Below, in pieces: positions 1 through 11,029 of a stretch of DNA of 64,000 nucleotides (within the stretch, counting starts at the first letter, position 1; each line of letters begins with the position of its first letter). The position numbers were made by a program, and so were the translations under genes. The DNA comes from Opeltia flavorubescens (lineage: Eukaryota; Ascomycota; Lecanoromycetes; Teloschistales; Teloschistaceae). The notes under the pieces were generated by a model. It saw nothing but the letters and a program-made list of their open reading frames with translations. It did not search any database and had not been told where the DNA came from. Where the stretch lies: positions 2,095,854-2,159,853 of the forward strand of contig KE546967.1 of NCBI GenBank assembly GCA_000442125.1, read 5' to 3'.

Positions 1-1
1 C

Positions 2-439
2 GATCAGGGCCCGGGAAACGATTATAAGTTCGAGTACCGTAAGACGGACACCGTATACGCGGTATCCTATCCTAGCCCTCTAGCAGCAGCAGGCGCGAGC
101 ACCTCCACTTCTCCACCCCTGTCTCCTCCAGCCTGCCTATTCACCGCAGTCACTGTCCCGGACCTGATCGCTCGCTTAGAGGACGGAGACTGCTGGGTTT
201 GTGAGGGAAAGCGTGATGTTTGTCCCGGCTGTACTGGAGGAAAGGCTCAGAAATTCGATGCTGATATGGGCTGTGGTGTTAGTTTGGCGTGTCCGCTATG
301 CATGGGGATTGAGTTTATGGAGGATCATAAGAGGTACCTGGAGGCGTACTATTATGTAGGGCCTCCAGCGGATCTGAAGGCTGAATGGGATGAGGAGTTG
401 CGCGATAGGAAAGCTGAGCTGGGCTATCTGGAGGATTGA
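2..439 (+). CDS. Cys-rich putative zinc-binding protein, 5' end outside window
   Basis: The frame is open from the first bases to a TGA at 437-439, giving 145 residues of a protein that begins upstream. The N-terminal part visible here is Ser/Pro/Ala-rich. The middle has a cluster of cysteines: CWVC, then CPGC after a short Gly-Lys stretch, then a single Cys and a CPLC. Four CxxC-like pairs suggest a structural zinc site similar in spacing to DnaJ-type or LIM-like fingers, but no family is certain. The C-terminus is acidic and helical. Codon use looks like that of the other genes here. Role unknown; coding status is well supported by the long open frame and the regular cysteine spacing. Confidence 0.6.
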   Translation, partial: DQGPGNDYKFEYRKTDTVYAVSYPSPLAAAGASTSTSPPLSPPACLFTAVTVPDLIARLEDGDCWVCEGKRDVCPGCTGGKAQKFDADMGCGVSLACPLCMGIEFMEDHKRYLEAYYYVGPPADLKAEWDEELRDRKAELGYLED

Positions 440-978
440 TTTACTTAAAGGGTTGAAGGGAAGAATTACACTGGAAACTTAATGGGGGGCTCGAGAGCAC
501 AGCACAAAGGATGTGAGACTGCCTTGATTACTGGCGAAAAGTGTTTTCTTGAAATGTGTCAGCTACGAGTACAAGAGAAATCGATGATTGTGCTCGTTCC
601 AGAACCTGCTGTGCCGCTAGTCTTGGCAAGCCAAAAAGCCTGAAGAGAACACATGTTTTAATGGATCTTTATCCACTCCATTTTAAGCTTCTCCCAACAT
701 TACCATTCACATGTTAAGATTAATGATCGAACTTTTTCGAAGTAAGATAGATCACTGAAAGCGCAATTTCAAAAGATGTGCCGTGATCCAAGATTGCTTT
801 TTGGCATCCGCTACAGACCCTAGATGAATGGGGCTAAGAACGCAAATCTGAATCACCTCTGGGATAATGCCTCGTTTCCTCGATGACTGCGTACATTCAC
901 ATCATGCCTCAACTGTCTTTTCCCAGTCGACTGTTGAGATCTAAACAGGCACATACATATGTTTAGTGCTGGACTTCG
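440..978. other. intergenic stretch, nothing recognised
   Basis: Normal base composition. No open frame with protein-like content, tRNA or repeat structure was recognised. It probably contains the 3' UTR of the upstream gene. Confidence 0.5.
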
Positions 979-1257
979 TTATCTTAATATTAGATCCATG
1001 TCAGGCCGAACGTATTTGGGATAAATCCATCCGAGGTATCGATGTCTGGGAACCTCTATCCTATCACCAGCTCTCATCGATGGCAGGTGAGATGCTGAGA
1101 GTGCTGCCTCGCGAATTTCGAGCGCGTGGGTAAGCTCTCCCTTCTCGAAGGCATGATCTGAGACAAGGCCTGGAGTTGTACTGACTAGGCATATTTTACT
1201 GTTTTTGCGTAAGGAGCGATTCGCCTGATAATGGTGAGGTAGTACTTGTGGTTCCAA
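979..1257 (-). CDS. possible hypothetical protein or terminal exon
   Basis: A minus-strand open frame of about 92 codons whose upstream end has no ATG (the first codon would be TTG), so if real it is a 3' exon or a remnant. The translated text (for example GELTHALEIREAAL and GDRIEVPRHRYLGW) has a protein-like composition with mixed charged and aromatic residues. I recognise no family. It lies just downstream of, and on the same strand as, the kinase gene but is separated from its stop codon by more than 200 bp. It could also be a chance frame. Confidence 0.25.
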   Translation of the reverse strand: MEPQVLPHHYQANRSLRKNSKICLVSTTPGLVSDHAFEKGELTHALEIREAALSASHLPSMRAGDRIEVPRHRYLGWIYPKYVRPDMDLILR

Positions 1258-1489
1258 TAGAAATATGTATCCAGAGAAAGTAGTGATATAAAAGGCTTCG
1301 GATGGTATAGGCTTAGTCTTTTATGAAAGATGCGCAAGTCATTGATCTATGCTCGGGGTTCTTCCAGAACCATCGGCGTGATAATGACTCGGATCGTTTG
1401 TGATCTTCGTATTTGCGAGTAGTATATACTCTCTATTTCTCTTTAGTCGTAATTTCCTTCAGTGTGTTTCCCTACCCGAGTTGCATCAG

Positions 1490-2861
1490 TCACGTCCAAG
1501 GGTTTTTCCGAAACCAAGGATGTGCGAGGACCTCGGATATCGAAGGTCGGTCGCATGGACGGTATTTCATCATCCATTCTAGCATCTCTCCTAGTTCCTC
1601 GATGTGCGCTTCGGCAAACTCTGGTTTCTTTCCCCACTCTTTGTCAAAGTACGTGTCGTGCAGCCAGTCGGGTAATGATCTACGATCAATATCATGGTTT
1701 TCTGCTTCAGGCCCAGGGGGGTATCGTTGCCATTCTTCGGGTAGATCTCCGAACATGGCTATCCAGTGCTGTATTAGTAGATCTTTCGTGAGCCAGAAAT
1801 TGTCGAATGGTGGGTACCCGACGACGAGCTCGAATATCTTTTGCCTGTCATCAGAAGAGCTATTGGGAATGCTCGACTATTGAAAGGAAGACGTACCGTG
1901 CATCCTAGACTCCAGATATCGGCTTCCAAGCCGCCCTCAGCGGTAAACACCAATTCAGGAGCTTGGATCACGAGAGGACAGCGTATCTCGTGTTTATGTC
2001 CAATTATATGGGCGCTACCGAAATCACTGAGCTTGATGCTATATGACTCGAGGTCCATAGGTATGTCCAAGTACGCTGGCGAAACCGCGTAACTCGGTAC
2101 TCGAGCACTCAATCTAGCACCATAACCTGCCTGTATGAGTGCAGTTTCGGGTGTTCCTAGAGCGTTTTTAATATCGAAATCTTCTCTATGAACGTTTGAT
2201 GGGGGTACAAAGGCTAGATTGCCGGGATGTAGGTCTATGGTAGATTTTAAGCAGTCTGTAAAAGGGACGTATCTTCTTACATACCTCCATGCACAATGCC
2301 ATTTGCGTGGATGTTATCGATTGCCAGAGCGGTCTGATGGCATGCTACCCATGCGAGTGGACCAGGGAGTCTGTTATCTTCGTAGAAACTCGCTTCGCCG
2401 TCGAGACGTGGACCGAGGAGTTCTAGAACGAGGCATGAATGCGTTCCATTCGGCCCGGTGTGCTTGAAGGCATCCAGATGCTTTACAATGGCGTTCTTCC
2501 CGCGATGACTTACTGACCTACAAGAGAGTCGTTGGAGAATTTGGAATTCGTGAGAGTTGGAGGATAATTCGGCAATTGGTATTTTGAGTGCAGCGTAACG
2601 ATTGAGTCTGGCAAGTGTTCTAGCGTTGATTGTCAAGTAATGCGGAGGAACTTACAAGTAATCTCTGACTAGCCATACAGTGCCATAGCCTCCGTACCCA
2701 AGCTTATGGATGACTTTGTATCGTCCATCCTTGAAGATGTTGCCTAAATGTGTCGGATTGTAGCCACCCTCCCGATACCGTGAAAGTGGCTCGGCGTCCG
2801 ACAGACTGCAATACAAACCTTCCCTTTGCATTCTGGAAGGAGATGTGGATATTTTGCGCAT
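1490..2861 (-). CDS. SRPK-like serine/threonine protein kinase, 404 aa, four exons
   Basis: Exons on the minus strand are 2861-2656, 2607-2285, 2234-1897 and 1837-1490, with introns of 48, 50 and 59 bp; every junction keeps phase. The first ATG has an in-frame stop a few codons upstream. The order is: the N-terminal RYREGGYNPTHLG segment typical of fungal SRPK-like kinases, glycine loop LGYGGYGTV at about 54-62, ATP lysine in YAALKIP (about 77), catalytic loop HGDLHPGN with Asp about 177, DFG at about 247-249, an APE motif (QAPEL) near 268 and the C-lobe ending in HPWFRKNPW. All key catalytic residues are present, so it should be active. SR-protein kinases phosphorylate Arg/Ser-rich proteins, but this fungal branch is expanded and targets are unknown. 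The first acceptor could alternatively lie 12 bp earlier without changing frame. Confidence 0.88.
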
Positions 2862-4052
2862 CCGTGGGGAGATTGATCTGGAGGTCTATCGCGATTTCTC
2901 AAGTGATGGCAAAAATAATCGCCCGAGCTGCTTGACGAAGAAAGACATAGGGGACCTCGAATACTGTGACCGCAACGGAATTCTGAGAGATTCTTTTCAC
3001 TGACGAAGGGAATGTGGAAGATTGCGGTGTGCCGGAGTAATGAGCATTTTTACCGTTGGAGTCTCAAAAAGACTGCCGCGTCCTTTTTGCGTCAACTGTC
3101 TGGCGCGGTGTTCAAGTCACGACGACACACGCAAATGAGGATGCTGAGACACTTCACTATTCCAATGGCGCAAATCGTTTGGAGATTTTGCATCATGTGT
3201 GGTGAGCTCTGGGCAATCAAGTAGCTCAAATTACCTTCTTTCACAAGGACATTCAATCTCTGACCCGAACGGATAGCTTCTTGCAGTATCAGAATACATG
3301 TTATGACTGTGAATGTACAGACTTAAGAGTACGGGAAATTCACAGTCAGCTGTCGCAAGAGCTTATTGGTCCCATAACGAGATTCATCCCATTTTACCAG
3401 CTGAAGATCCCGGACTATAAGATATACCTCGTGCTAACATACAGCGCATACGCATACTCCGAAAATTGACATGGATGTAGATAGCATCAAGCCAGATCAT
3501 GGTCGGATTGTTCGAACTGTACCTTGGGCAGATTCTAGAGCATGAACACCGAGACATCAACTTACTTATTGGGCAATAGTATGATGATCTCCGTCGCGGT
3601 GGTGCTTGCTGTTCACGATCAAACCTCGGTCGCGTAATGAAAAGAATCAAATACGAGCCGCATTACTAATCATCCTCCACTAATCTTCGGATAATTGTTG
3701 GAGCAGATTCATACACAAAGCATTTCCATAGGAGAATCTACATGGATCATCCCATCACAGATCTTGAATTTTCATCCCAGTCTTCTCCACGATTGATAAA
3801 ACCCTAGTACTTCCGAACGCCCTTACTTTACAAGGAGGCCAATGCCGATGCTAATCCTTAAATCCGGATATGACTTCAAACTCAAGGCAACAGCATGCTT
3901 CGATTTATGTCGAATCTCGTGCTCGTATTTGAGTATGAATTTCTCTTCCATTTGATCTTATGCTTGATGTGAAATGCTAAACTAAGAGTAGGGTATCATA
4001 TGCGTACATTACATGATCAATGACCGACGCCAGCTGTCCCACATTGTTGCAC
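2862..4052. other. intergenic stretch, no supported gene
   Basis: About 1.2 kb between two minus-strand genes. Short open frames exist on both strands but none has a recognisable motif, a long open frame or consistent splice sites. It should hold the kinase promoter and the 3' end of the next gene. Confidence 0.45.
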
Positions 4053-5795
4053 TCACGGCGATGATCCTCTACGTCTTTTGGATGGCGAGCTTGATGGCGC
4101 TTTCTTGGAGCTAGAAGACTGAGTTTGGCTGTCTTACAATTAGTTTCTTCTGGATAAATATACATAGGTTTAGGAATGCTCGTACCTGGAAGATTTTCCT
4201 GCAGACGACTCCCCCTTGCCCTTGCCTCTCCCTTTCCCCTTTCCTTTTCCCTTTTTGGGGGACTTCGTCCCCGCCTCCCCATCCTCATCATTCTTGGCTT
4301 CTCGGCCATTTGAATCATGTGTTCTACCCGACTGGGACGTTTGCTTAGGCTTCCCAATATTCTGGAGTGCCTCACTAATGGCTTTGAGACGGTCCCCACG
4401 GACCCATCCAAGAATATTGAACAGCATTCCTCGCATCTGAAAAACCATCTCCTTATTCTCAAGAAGAGCTGTGTAGATCTTCTCTGCATGGTAGGATACC
4501 CTCCCCGTGTCGTCGGTCTGCCTCCAATGCATGCGAAGAATGACTAAATTGGCATCGATGCAAATGCTGAACGCGCACGTAGACTCGACTGATGGTGCTT
4601 GAGTTCCCGAGATGACAAATAATTGGTGCAGGGCTTCGATCACTTCAGCCAGATCTCGTCGAGCCTGGGCTTCGGCTGCGGCCATGGTCTGTCCTTTCCC
4701 TTTCCACTCTCCAACCTGGTACGGGAACCATGGAGCGCGATCGAGAATTAGCACGTCAGGGTACCAAGCTTTAAGCACAGCAATCTTCTCCATGTCCAGC
4801 GCCAAGTCGGGATACCCATAGTAGAAATCCGGCTTCGGTATCTTGGGGCTTCCAAGCTTTCCCATGGCCTCTTGAAGAAGCGTTTCGGCTTCCTTGGGAC
4901 CGCCTGCAGGCTGTGGCACGAGGTCTTTCCAGATTTCATCGAACGCACGCTCCACCATGGCCTCTCCATCGTCTTCCGAGTCGTGATAATTCATCTTGCA
5001 TTCGTAAAGGAGTTTGGACACAATTTCAAACATAGCAGTATTTTCCAACTGTGTCTTCGTCTTGATATGCATACTGGCAATCTTTTTCGAGTTTGGTGTG
5101 ATTGGTAGTGGACGCGCTTTCCGGATCGTTGTAACGAGGGAACTCAATCCTTGGGGAAAGGGCACTCCACGGTCCATATAGATGCGGAAATCGTTGAGCA
5201 TTTGCTCTCCATGAGTAGAATTGGACATGCTGGTGTGACTTCCCGAACTCTCGTCTTGATCTGAAGTGAGCTGGCACGGATCGTCGTTACGTGGTATACA
5301 ATTGAAGGGAGCAGGAAATCTAGCAGAGCTTGGTAGACTTTCTTTTGTCTGTAGCTCAGCGAGATTGGAGTGCGTGAGGCAGTGATAAGAAATAGATGAT
5401 GATGATTTCAGTTCGAGCTCTTCCTTGGGTAAGGGACTATCGACGGCTTGCTTCAACAAGTGCTGAGGTACGGCTGGTTGGATATTCAAAGACACGGGTG
5501 CTGGCTGTGAGATGGGTGCAAGTTGATTGACACCGTGGCGGATGGCGGCGTCTGGGTCAGCGCACTCAGGATTAGATGATACTTGTGAGGTATATGGTGA
5601 TGGATTTTTGATAGAAGCCTTGGAGACAAGCCTATTTCGGAGAATGTCGTGCCCAATTACACCTATGTGTGTCTCTTCAACTTGAGGTTCACGATCTGAA
5701 ACGACATGCTCTGGATCGAGTGCATTAGGAGAGAGATGCGCATCTTGAAAACTATCAGAGGAGGTTCTAGATGACCGACGACGTTTTGCCATCAT
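4053..5795 (-). CDS. conserved fungal protein with PD-(D/E)XK-like core, 555 aa
   Basis: Two exons, 5795-4186 and 4110-4053, separated by a 75-bp intron. The small last exon encodes a Ser/Lys/Arg tail that continues the lysine-rich low-complexity end naturally, which chose this acceptor over an earlier one. Residues 1-250 are Ser/Pro-rich and probably disordered. Residues about 255-480 look folded: a Pro-Asp-Phe at 322-324, then a hydrophobic strand, an APWFPYQVGEWKGKG stretch with Glu363-x-Lys365, and a long Ala-rich helix. This order matches the PD...ExK arrangement of restriction-like nuclease folds and resembles a widespread fungal family of unknown role (DUF7924-like). The tail has alternating Lys-Gly repeats, giving a strongly basic, possibly nuclear or nucleic-acid-binding end. 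Nuclease activity is inference. Confidence 0.75.
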
Positions 5796-6342
5796 GAAGA
5801 ACAGAAGCGATATTCTCTCGTCGAATCATGGGTCAGTGAATGAATCTTGATTCTGTTTACTCTGAAGGTACCGAGGCCGGGGATTACGGAGATAAATAGA
5901 CACTAAGAAATCCACTTGTATAGGGAATGAAGTTCATCACTCTATATATACTCTTGGAAAGCGTCACATGCATATAATGTCAACAGTGAGATAACTTCGA
6001 CGAAGTCTTGATGTCTCTGACATCGTAATGACATGATTTTCTACGGATCAATTGTATCGAAACCGTTTTTTGCTCTAATCTTCCTTTTCAATTGACGGCA
6101 TCACATGACTGAATCTTTGTAGCCGCATAATTTTACACATGAAGAGATTATCGATCTTCTGCGCACTTCGCCAAAGATTTGTTCACGATGGATACTTTCA
6201 GAAACACACATGTCACTGTAATTAACATCAAACAGGTAGTCTGCAGTAGTCTAGGCAACTCTGCGGGATGAAATGGTTTGAGTAAGTTGAAAGATTACCA
6301 TCAACAACTTGATAGCTAGATTTCTATCGCTCTGCTCCTTCT
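5796..6342. other. intergenic stretch, nothing recognised
   Basis: About 550 bp upstream of the PD-(D/E)XK-like gene and downstream of the HET gene. Moderately AT-rich, with a TATATATA run near 5943. No gene or repeat seen. Confidence 0.45.
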
Positions 6343-8949
6343 TCAATTAACACACCATTTGCTATTTCCTGGTACAGACTTCTTAATTTGCACATATTGA
6401 CCACAATATATTCGATCAAGAAATTCGGACACAGTTTTACTTATCCATTCTTCATTGCTAATACCAACTGCATGAAGAGCATCCATTACACTGGGACTGT
6501 TCGAAAGCCGCTGCATCTCTAGTGCGATCCCTTGGACAAGTGCAAAATGAGAAGGGTTATCTTGAGCAAATGTTGGGAGTGCTTTCAACGCGTGGGCAGC
6601 GGCTGACAAAGCTAATTCTGGAACGAGGGAATATGCGGCTTGACAAGCTGTGTTGACGTCTAAAGGTACTCTCTGGAAAATTACCTGTGACTTTTGCTCA
6701 ACACACGTGAAGTCGTCGTATCGATACTGTGGCTTACTCCTGGCATCGACGAGTAGACTGGTGTGAGCTTTTGCGGGGTTAGGCGTTGTTGAATATGAGC
6801 CATGATATAGGATCCAGGGGCTCGAAAGTCCTGTAATAAGAGCGTGTGTCTCTTCCAAGTCCGGAACACGAACCGAGTTGATATCTCGGCGATTGGACAA
6901 TAAGTACCAGCAGCCGTGATGATCTCTCATCAACAATCGGTATCGCTGTTGATCATCTTTGGGGAGAGACTGGTAGCCGGCGTACATCTCTGGTACACCA
7001 TCGGCAGGTTTTGCAATGGTTATCCGAATGCCAGCTAGCTCAGCAACAAGACCCTTTCGTTTAGTGTGTAAGAAAGCTCGATTCTCTTCTTCGCCTGGTA
7101 CTGGGAAAGCGAAATGAAGGTTATCTTGTAAGAGCAGGGACCGAGGAGCCCATCGGAAGNCAATACTTTGCAGTCTTGGCGCTGTGTGGAAGAGAATGTC
7201 TTTGTGTATACCGGAAGCGGATGTAGCAATCATTTGCCAGAGCAATCTCATTCGTTTTCCAGGTTTACACGCCAGAATGCGTCCAATCTTAAGCGCTAAG
7301 AGCGTCGCAATGATAAGAGGCTCATCTGAGGGAACAGTGAGGGATCGATATGCTAGTCCTCGTGCCACGTTTTTCACTTCAGCCCTTCGGTCATCGATGT
7401 TTAGGATGTCGAAAAGATGGGCAAAGGTACCGAGTCTACCGCTTAGACTACTTGAAACCCCTCGCCAGCGGATGTCTGTGGTGGAAATCTGGTGAAGACG
7501 ATTAGTCAGTGACCGTAGAGGTAGAGCTATATTGGTCAATTGAAACCACAACTTGTTCTGCCTCGCCGGCAGCGCGCCCTCTTGTAACGTCCAGAGCCTG
7601 GTCATCCAGCGGGATGTCGCAACACGCAAGCATGCTTCCTCGACGCCAACTCGATCAGTGCGCTGAGGATGAGAGATGAGACTTCGATCCAGGACCAAGA
7701 CTACATACGCTTCATTGTATGTGCGATACAACTGCGTCAATGCAATATTCTTCGCCTCTTTTGATACCACTGGGCAGCATAAAGTGTCACACCAAAGCAA
7801 CAGCTGGGATGCGTCTATCTCTATGGGGACCTTCGTCGGCACATACTCAAAATCGAGATTGTTCACCGACACCTTGAGTCTTGCGATCTGACATCTAGGC
7901 AAAGCAGTCGCCGCAGAGTTCCCGAGACCGTCGGCGCAAACGTGAGAAATCGCCGCATAAGGTGTCGATTCAGTCGATGTAACGACTTCAACTGACAGCT
8001 TATCGATATCTTTTTCATGTCGGATTCTCAGGAGCGGCAAATGTCCTTGCCTGAGGCAGTATGCGAGTTGCTCTTCGTCAATGCGAAGAGAATCGCACTT
8101 GCAAGACTCATCGACGTGTCGAGGGATTTGATGTGGGGTCAGTAGACCTCCGGCCTGGCACTTGGCCTCATCACAAGCCTCATGACGCGGCTGAAGATAA
8201 TCGTCCTGAAAGCAAGTAGCAACAAAAGCCAAAGCTTGCGTCGATGATCCGAATTCATTGATCAACATTCGAATCTGGCTTGGACAGCAATTGCTACGTT
8301 CAAGCAGCAAATATCGCAGAAATGGATCACCGGGGGTAAGGCCCCAGGTCAAGGGCAAGAGGTTACGTCTAGCATCTTTAGTCCATGCCACATCGCAAGC
8401 TTTGCTAACCGCGTATCCGATGAGTTCCGACACAGAAGCAAGATGAAATCTGAGGTCATTGTCAAATGCGGGATATTCCACGCTCAGGCAAGCATGGGCT
8501 AAGCCTAAGCACTCTGCTAGATGTTCGTAAAGAGCTGGTAGACGGTTTTCTTGCTTCATCCGGTTTTCCCATTCTTCAAGGCGAGCCAGGAGATTTGCGG
8601 TTGTAATGATGGACGTTTCCATCTCTCCATTCTCTTCCTGAGAACGGGCGGCAACAACAAACTCATCATGATGGAACAAGTCTTGCAGTACTTCATGTAA
8701 AAGCCCAAAGAAGAGCCAGTTTTGCATGAGAGATTCAAGTTCAGCTTGTGGCATCTCGAGGAGGCGCCGACGTCCGGAAGCAGTCAATGAAGGGGTTTTA
8801 CCCTGTGTCCCATCTGCCTTCAAGCTGGGTAGGCCGCATCTTTGAGGATATTCTAGAAAGAGTCCTTTGTCATATTGTCGTCGACATCGATTTGCGATCG
8901 GTGGGAAAATGGAGCTTGCCTGCCCAACTCGTTGCGGCAGATGCTCCAT
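6343..8949 (-). CDS. large HET (heterokaryon incompatibility) domain protein, 868 aa
   Basis: A single uninterrupted frame. The frame extends ten codons further upstream, but that codon is TTG; the first ATG is at 8949 and gives MEHLPQRVGQ. The N-terminal 320 residues are helical and specific to this subfamily. The HET core lies at about 325-480: YAAISHVCADGLGN, then the WCDTLCCPV segment, a YNEAYVVLVLD strand and RLWTLQEG. HET proteins act in fungal non-self recognition, where partner mismatch triggers cell death, but most members have no assigned partner. One ambiguous base (7160) makes one residue unknown. The HET motif version (SHVCADGLGN, CDTLC) differs from the commoner SYTWG/WIDAICINQ form of the second HET gene in this window, so the two are distant paralogues. 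Confidence 0.87.
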   Translation of the reverse strand: MEHLPQRVGQASSIFPPIANRCRRQYDKGLFLEYPQRCGLPSLKADGTQGKTPSLTASGRRRLLEMPQAELESLMQNWLFFGLLHEVLQDLFHHDEFVVAARSQEENGEMETSIITTANLLARLEEWENRMKQENRLPALYEHLAECLGLAHACLSVEYPAFDNDLRFHLASVSELIGYAVSKACDVAWTKDARRNLLPLTWGLTPGDPFLRYLLLERSNCCPSQIRMLINEFGSSTQALAFVATCFQDDYLQPRHEACDEAKCQAGGLLTPHQIPRHVDESCKCDSLRIDEEQLAYCLRQGHLPLLRIRHEKDIDKLSVEVVTSTESTPYAAISHVCADGLGNSAATALPRCQIARLKVSVNNLDFEYVPTKVPIEIDASQLLLWCDTLCCPVVSKEAKNIALTQLYRTYNEAYVVLVLDRSLISHPQRTDRVGVEEACLRVATSRWMTRLWTLQEGALPARQNKLWFQLTNIALPLRSLTNRLHQISTTDIRWRGVSSSLSGRLGTFAHLFDILNIDDRRAEVKNVARGLAYRSLTVPSDEPLIIATLLALKIGRILACKPGKRMRLLWQMIATSASGIHKDILFHTAPRLQSIXFRWAPRSLLLQDNLHFAFPVPGEEENRAFLHTKRKGLVAELAGIRITIAKPADGVPEMYAGYQSLPKDDQQRYRLLMRDHHGCWYLLSNRRDINSVRVPDLEETHALITGLSSPWILYHGSYSTTPNPAKAHTSLLVDARSKPQYRYDDFTCVEQKSQVIFQRVPLDVNTACQAAYSLVPELALSAAAHALKALPTFAQDNPSHFALVQGIALEMQRLSNSPSVMDALHAVGISNEEWISKTVSEFLDRIYCGQYVQIKKSVPGNSKWCVN

Positions 8950-9518
8950 TATCAACTTTTCTCCTAAAATTTTATCCAAAGATAGATTTTGGATAGAAAA
9001 TTCATCATGTCATTGTCCCAGTCAAGGCCTGCTTAAAGAATTCACAGCCGAGCCTCCCTCGTGGCAAGGCTGAAATCTCAATGCAGGTGGCGCCCCACTA
9101 CACCTTTTCAGGCAGCTTCGAAGTCTGATTGGATTTTCGTCTGGACCAATCACACTCGGTCTTGGTATTGATAAATACATCACGTCCTCCATGTAGATGC
9201 GCCCGGAAACAAGTATACAATAAAGACAGAATTTAACATCTAGAAGCGTTCTTCTAGAACGACGCAATCAAAATCCGATAGCTTGTATTGAGAACTTACC
9301 ATGCGCTTGGATCTTTTCTTCCATATCAGCAAAACTCCCTGCAGATACATCATTGTCAATGAAACTTGCACGATATCCTTTTCTTAAATTTATATCAGGA
9401 CACAAAATCTTATTGATCTCAAAGACATCTACTCCAAATCCTGCCCGGATGGAGATGCTACCGGCAACATTTAGCTTTTACAAAGGTTGAATTGGCCTTG
9501 ATAAATTACCTTAACGCT

Positions 9519-9955
9519 CTAAAATAGATCGTATTGGTCGACAGACAACAGTGATACGGACAGTAGCAGGCCAATGTTTGGGCGAGACGCTAACCCTGTG
9601 TTGTCCAGCCTGACAAGTGAGTATTGTTGTGCATCACACTGGTATGCAATAATGTGCGAAATCGATACCTGGGTTTTCATAGCTTCACTTCCTACCCAAG
9701 GAGGAGTTGCGATCGAGGTTCCAACGATGATTTCCTTTCGTTCGAGTTGCGTATCTGTGCCCAAAACCTGGTCAAGCAATTGGCCGACCTTGGTCTTTCT
9801 TGAACGTTCTTCGTGACTTAGCCTCGGCCTTAATGGTGGCAATCACAAACCATGAGCCGGGAGTAGATTCAAAGTCTTGTCAGCAGATTCGGAGATATNG
9901 AAGTCATACAACCGAACCATGACCTCGCTAGGCTGTATACCATAATCAGAATCGA
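9519..9955 (-). pseudogene. unidentified decayed coding sequence
   Basis: Protein-like text is spread over different minus-strand frames. A segment reading SEVMVRLYDF and later SADKTLNLL (about 9950-9850) hits a TGA. Another frame reads STPGSWFVIATIKAEAKSRR (about 9867-9800) and then stops. A third carries VLGTDTQLERKEIIVGTSIATPP (about 9775-9700). No intron I tried joins them. I recognise no family. The best reading is a small frameshifted gene remnant between the HET and glutathione transferase genes, but chance open frames cannot be excluded. Confidence 0.3.
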
Positions 9956-10192
9956 CATGATGCTTTCAGGCAATGGATTTGCACATGATCTTTGTCATGA
10001 TCTTCGGTCGTTCGGGCTCGATTTCAGGAGATTGTTCATCGCGGACGAAATCTCGGACGAATTTTCACAACCACAATCCTTCGCATGATCACATAAAGCT
10101 GGTGTCAGCATGCGCACCTCTTAATATCCAATCAGTCGTTTCAGACTTAACTGACAATCACCTTCTAAAGCATTTCCTGCAAGCACCGTCCA

Positions 10193-11029
10193 ATGGCCCA
10201 ATCAAAGAGTCCTTCACCTCCCCAACGGCATCTACCAAGCTAACACCATCCCAGTCACGCTATACACCAGCAAACTATGTCCATTCGCTCATCGCGTTCA
10301 CATCACTCTTCGGGCTCTCAAGCTTCCCTATGAAACTGTATTCATCGAGCTCGGCAAGCCCAAAGAACCATGGTATCTCGAGATCAACCCTCGGGGCCTA
10401 GTTCCTAGTATGAAAGTCAGCGACGGCACTCTTAAAGACGAAGTCATTATCGAGTCAGCCATCGCTGCGACTTACCTTGCTGATGCTTATCCGTCTCCGA
10501 GCTTCTGGCCTGAAAGCCATTCGACTCCCACGAGCGCGCTGACAAGAGCAAGAATCAATTTCTTTGTGGATACGTTTGTGAATAAAGTCAATGGGTCTTT
10601 CTACGCAGTCTTGCTTGCGCAAGGGGAAGAGCAGGGGAAACTAGGCGCAGAGTTCGTCAAAGCGATCGAGAAAGAATTGGAACCCTTGCTGGAAGGAGCG
10701 GCGCCATTCTTCGGGGGAAGCTCCAGATTGACACTCGCTGAGGTAAGTACCATGAACAAGAAAGTTTCCCGTTGCCACTCACCAGGCTCTGATGCTTGCT
10801 GTAGGCCATGACAGCACCATTCGTCCTCCGCTATCAGACTTTCATCCAGGATGGACTGTTCCCAAAGTCTATGCTGAAGGCTATGGAGGCGCTGCCCAAC
10901 TATAATAAGTGGAGCAAAGCACTTCATAAGGAAGAAGCGGTCACGTATATCTACGATGGGGCTCTGGTAGCTGCCAACGCTGCAGAGCGAGTCAATGGTG
11001 CGCACGCTGCTGCTGCAACTGCGAAATGA
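10193..11029 (+). CDS. glutathione S-transferase, omega-like, about 257 aa, apparent early frameshift
   Basis: Two exons: up to 10742, then a 62-bp intron, then 10805-11029. The core reads IPVTLYTSKLCPFAHRV with the catalytic-type Cys-Pro-Phe of omega-like transferases at about residue 29, then NPRGLVPSM (the cis-proline region) and an all-helical C-terminal domain ending in an Ala-rich tail. Such enzymes use glutathione for thiol transfer or detoxification in the cytosol. The start is odd. The frame of the core has a TGA at 10152-10154 and no ATG before the thioredoxin fold. A well-placed ATG (10193, CCAATGGCC) lies one base out of frame, and removing one T near 10213 would join the two smoothly. 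Either the gene is recently broken, the assembly has an extra base, or an unseen 5' exon supplies the start. Confidence 0.75.

Noticed and set aside
3384-3650. 88-codon minus-strand frame
   Set aside because: Arg/Ser/Cys-heavy text without motif, splice context or homologous feel; most likely chance.
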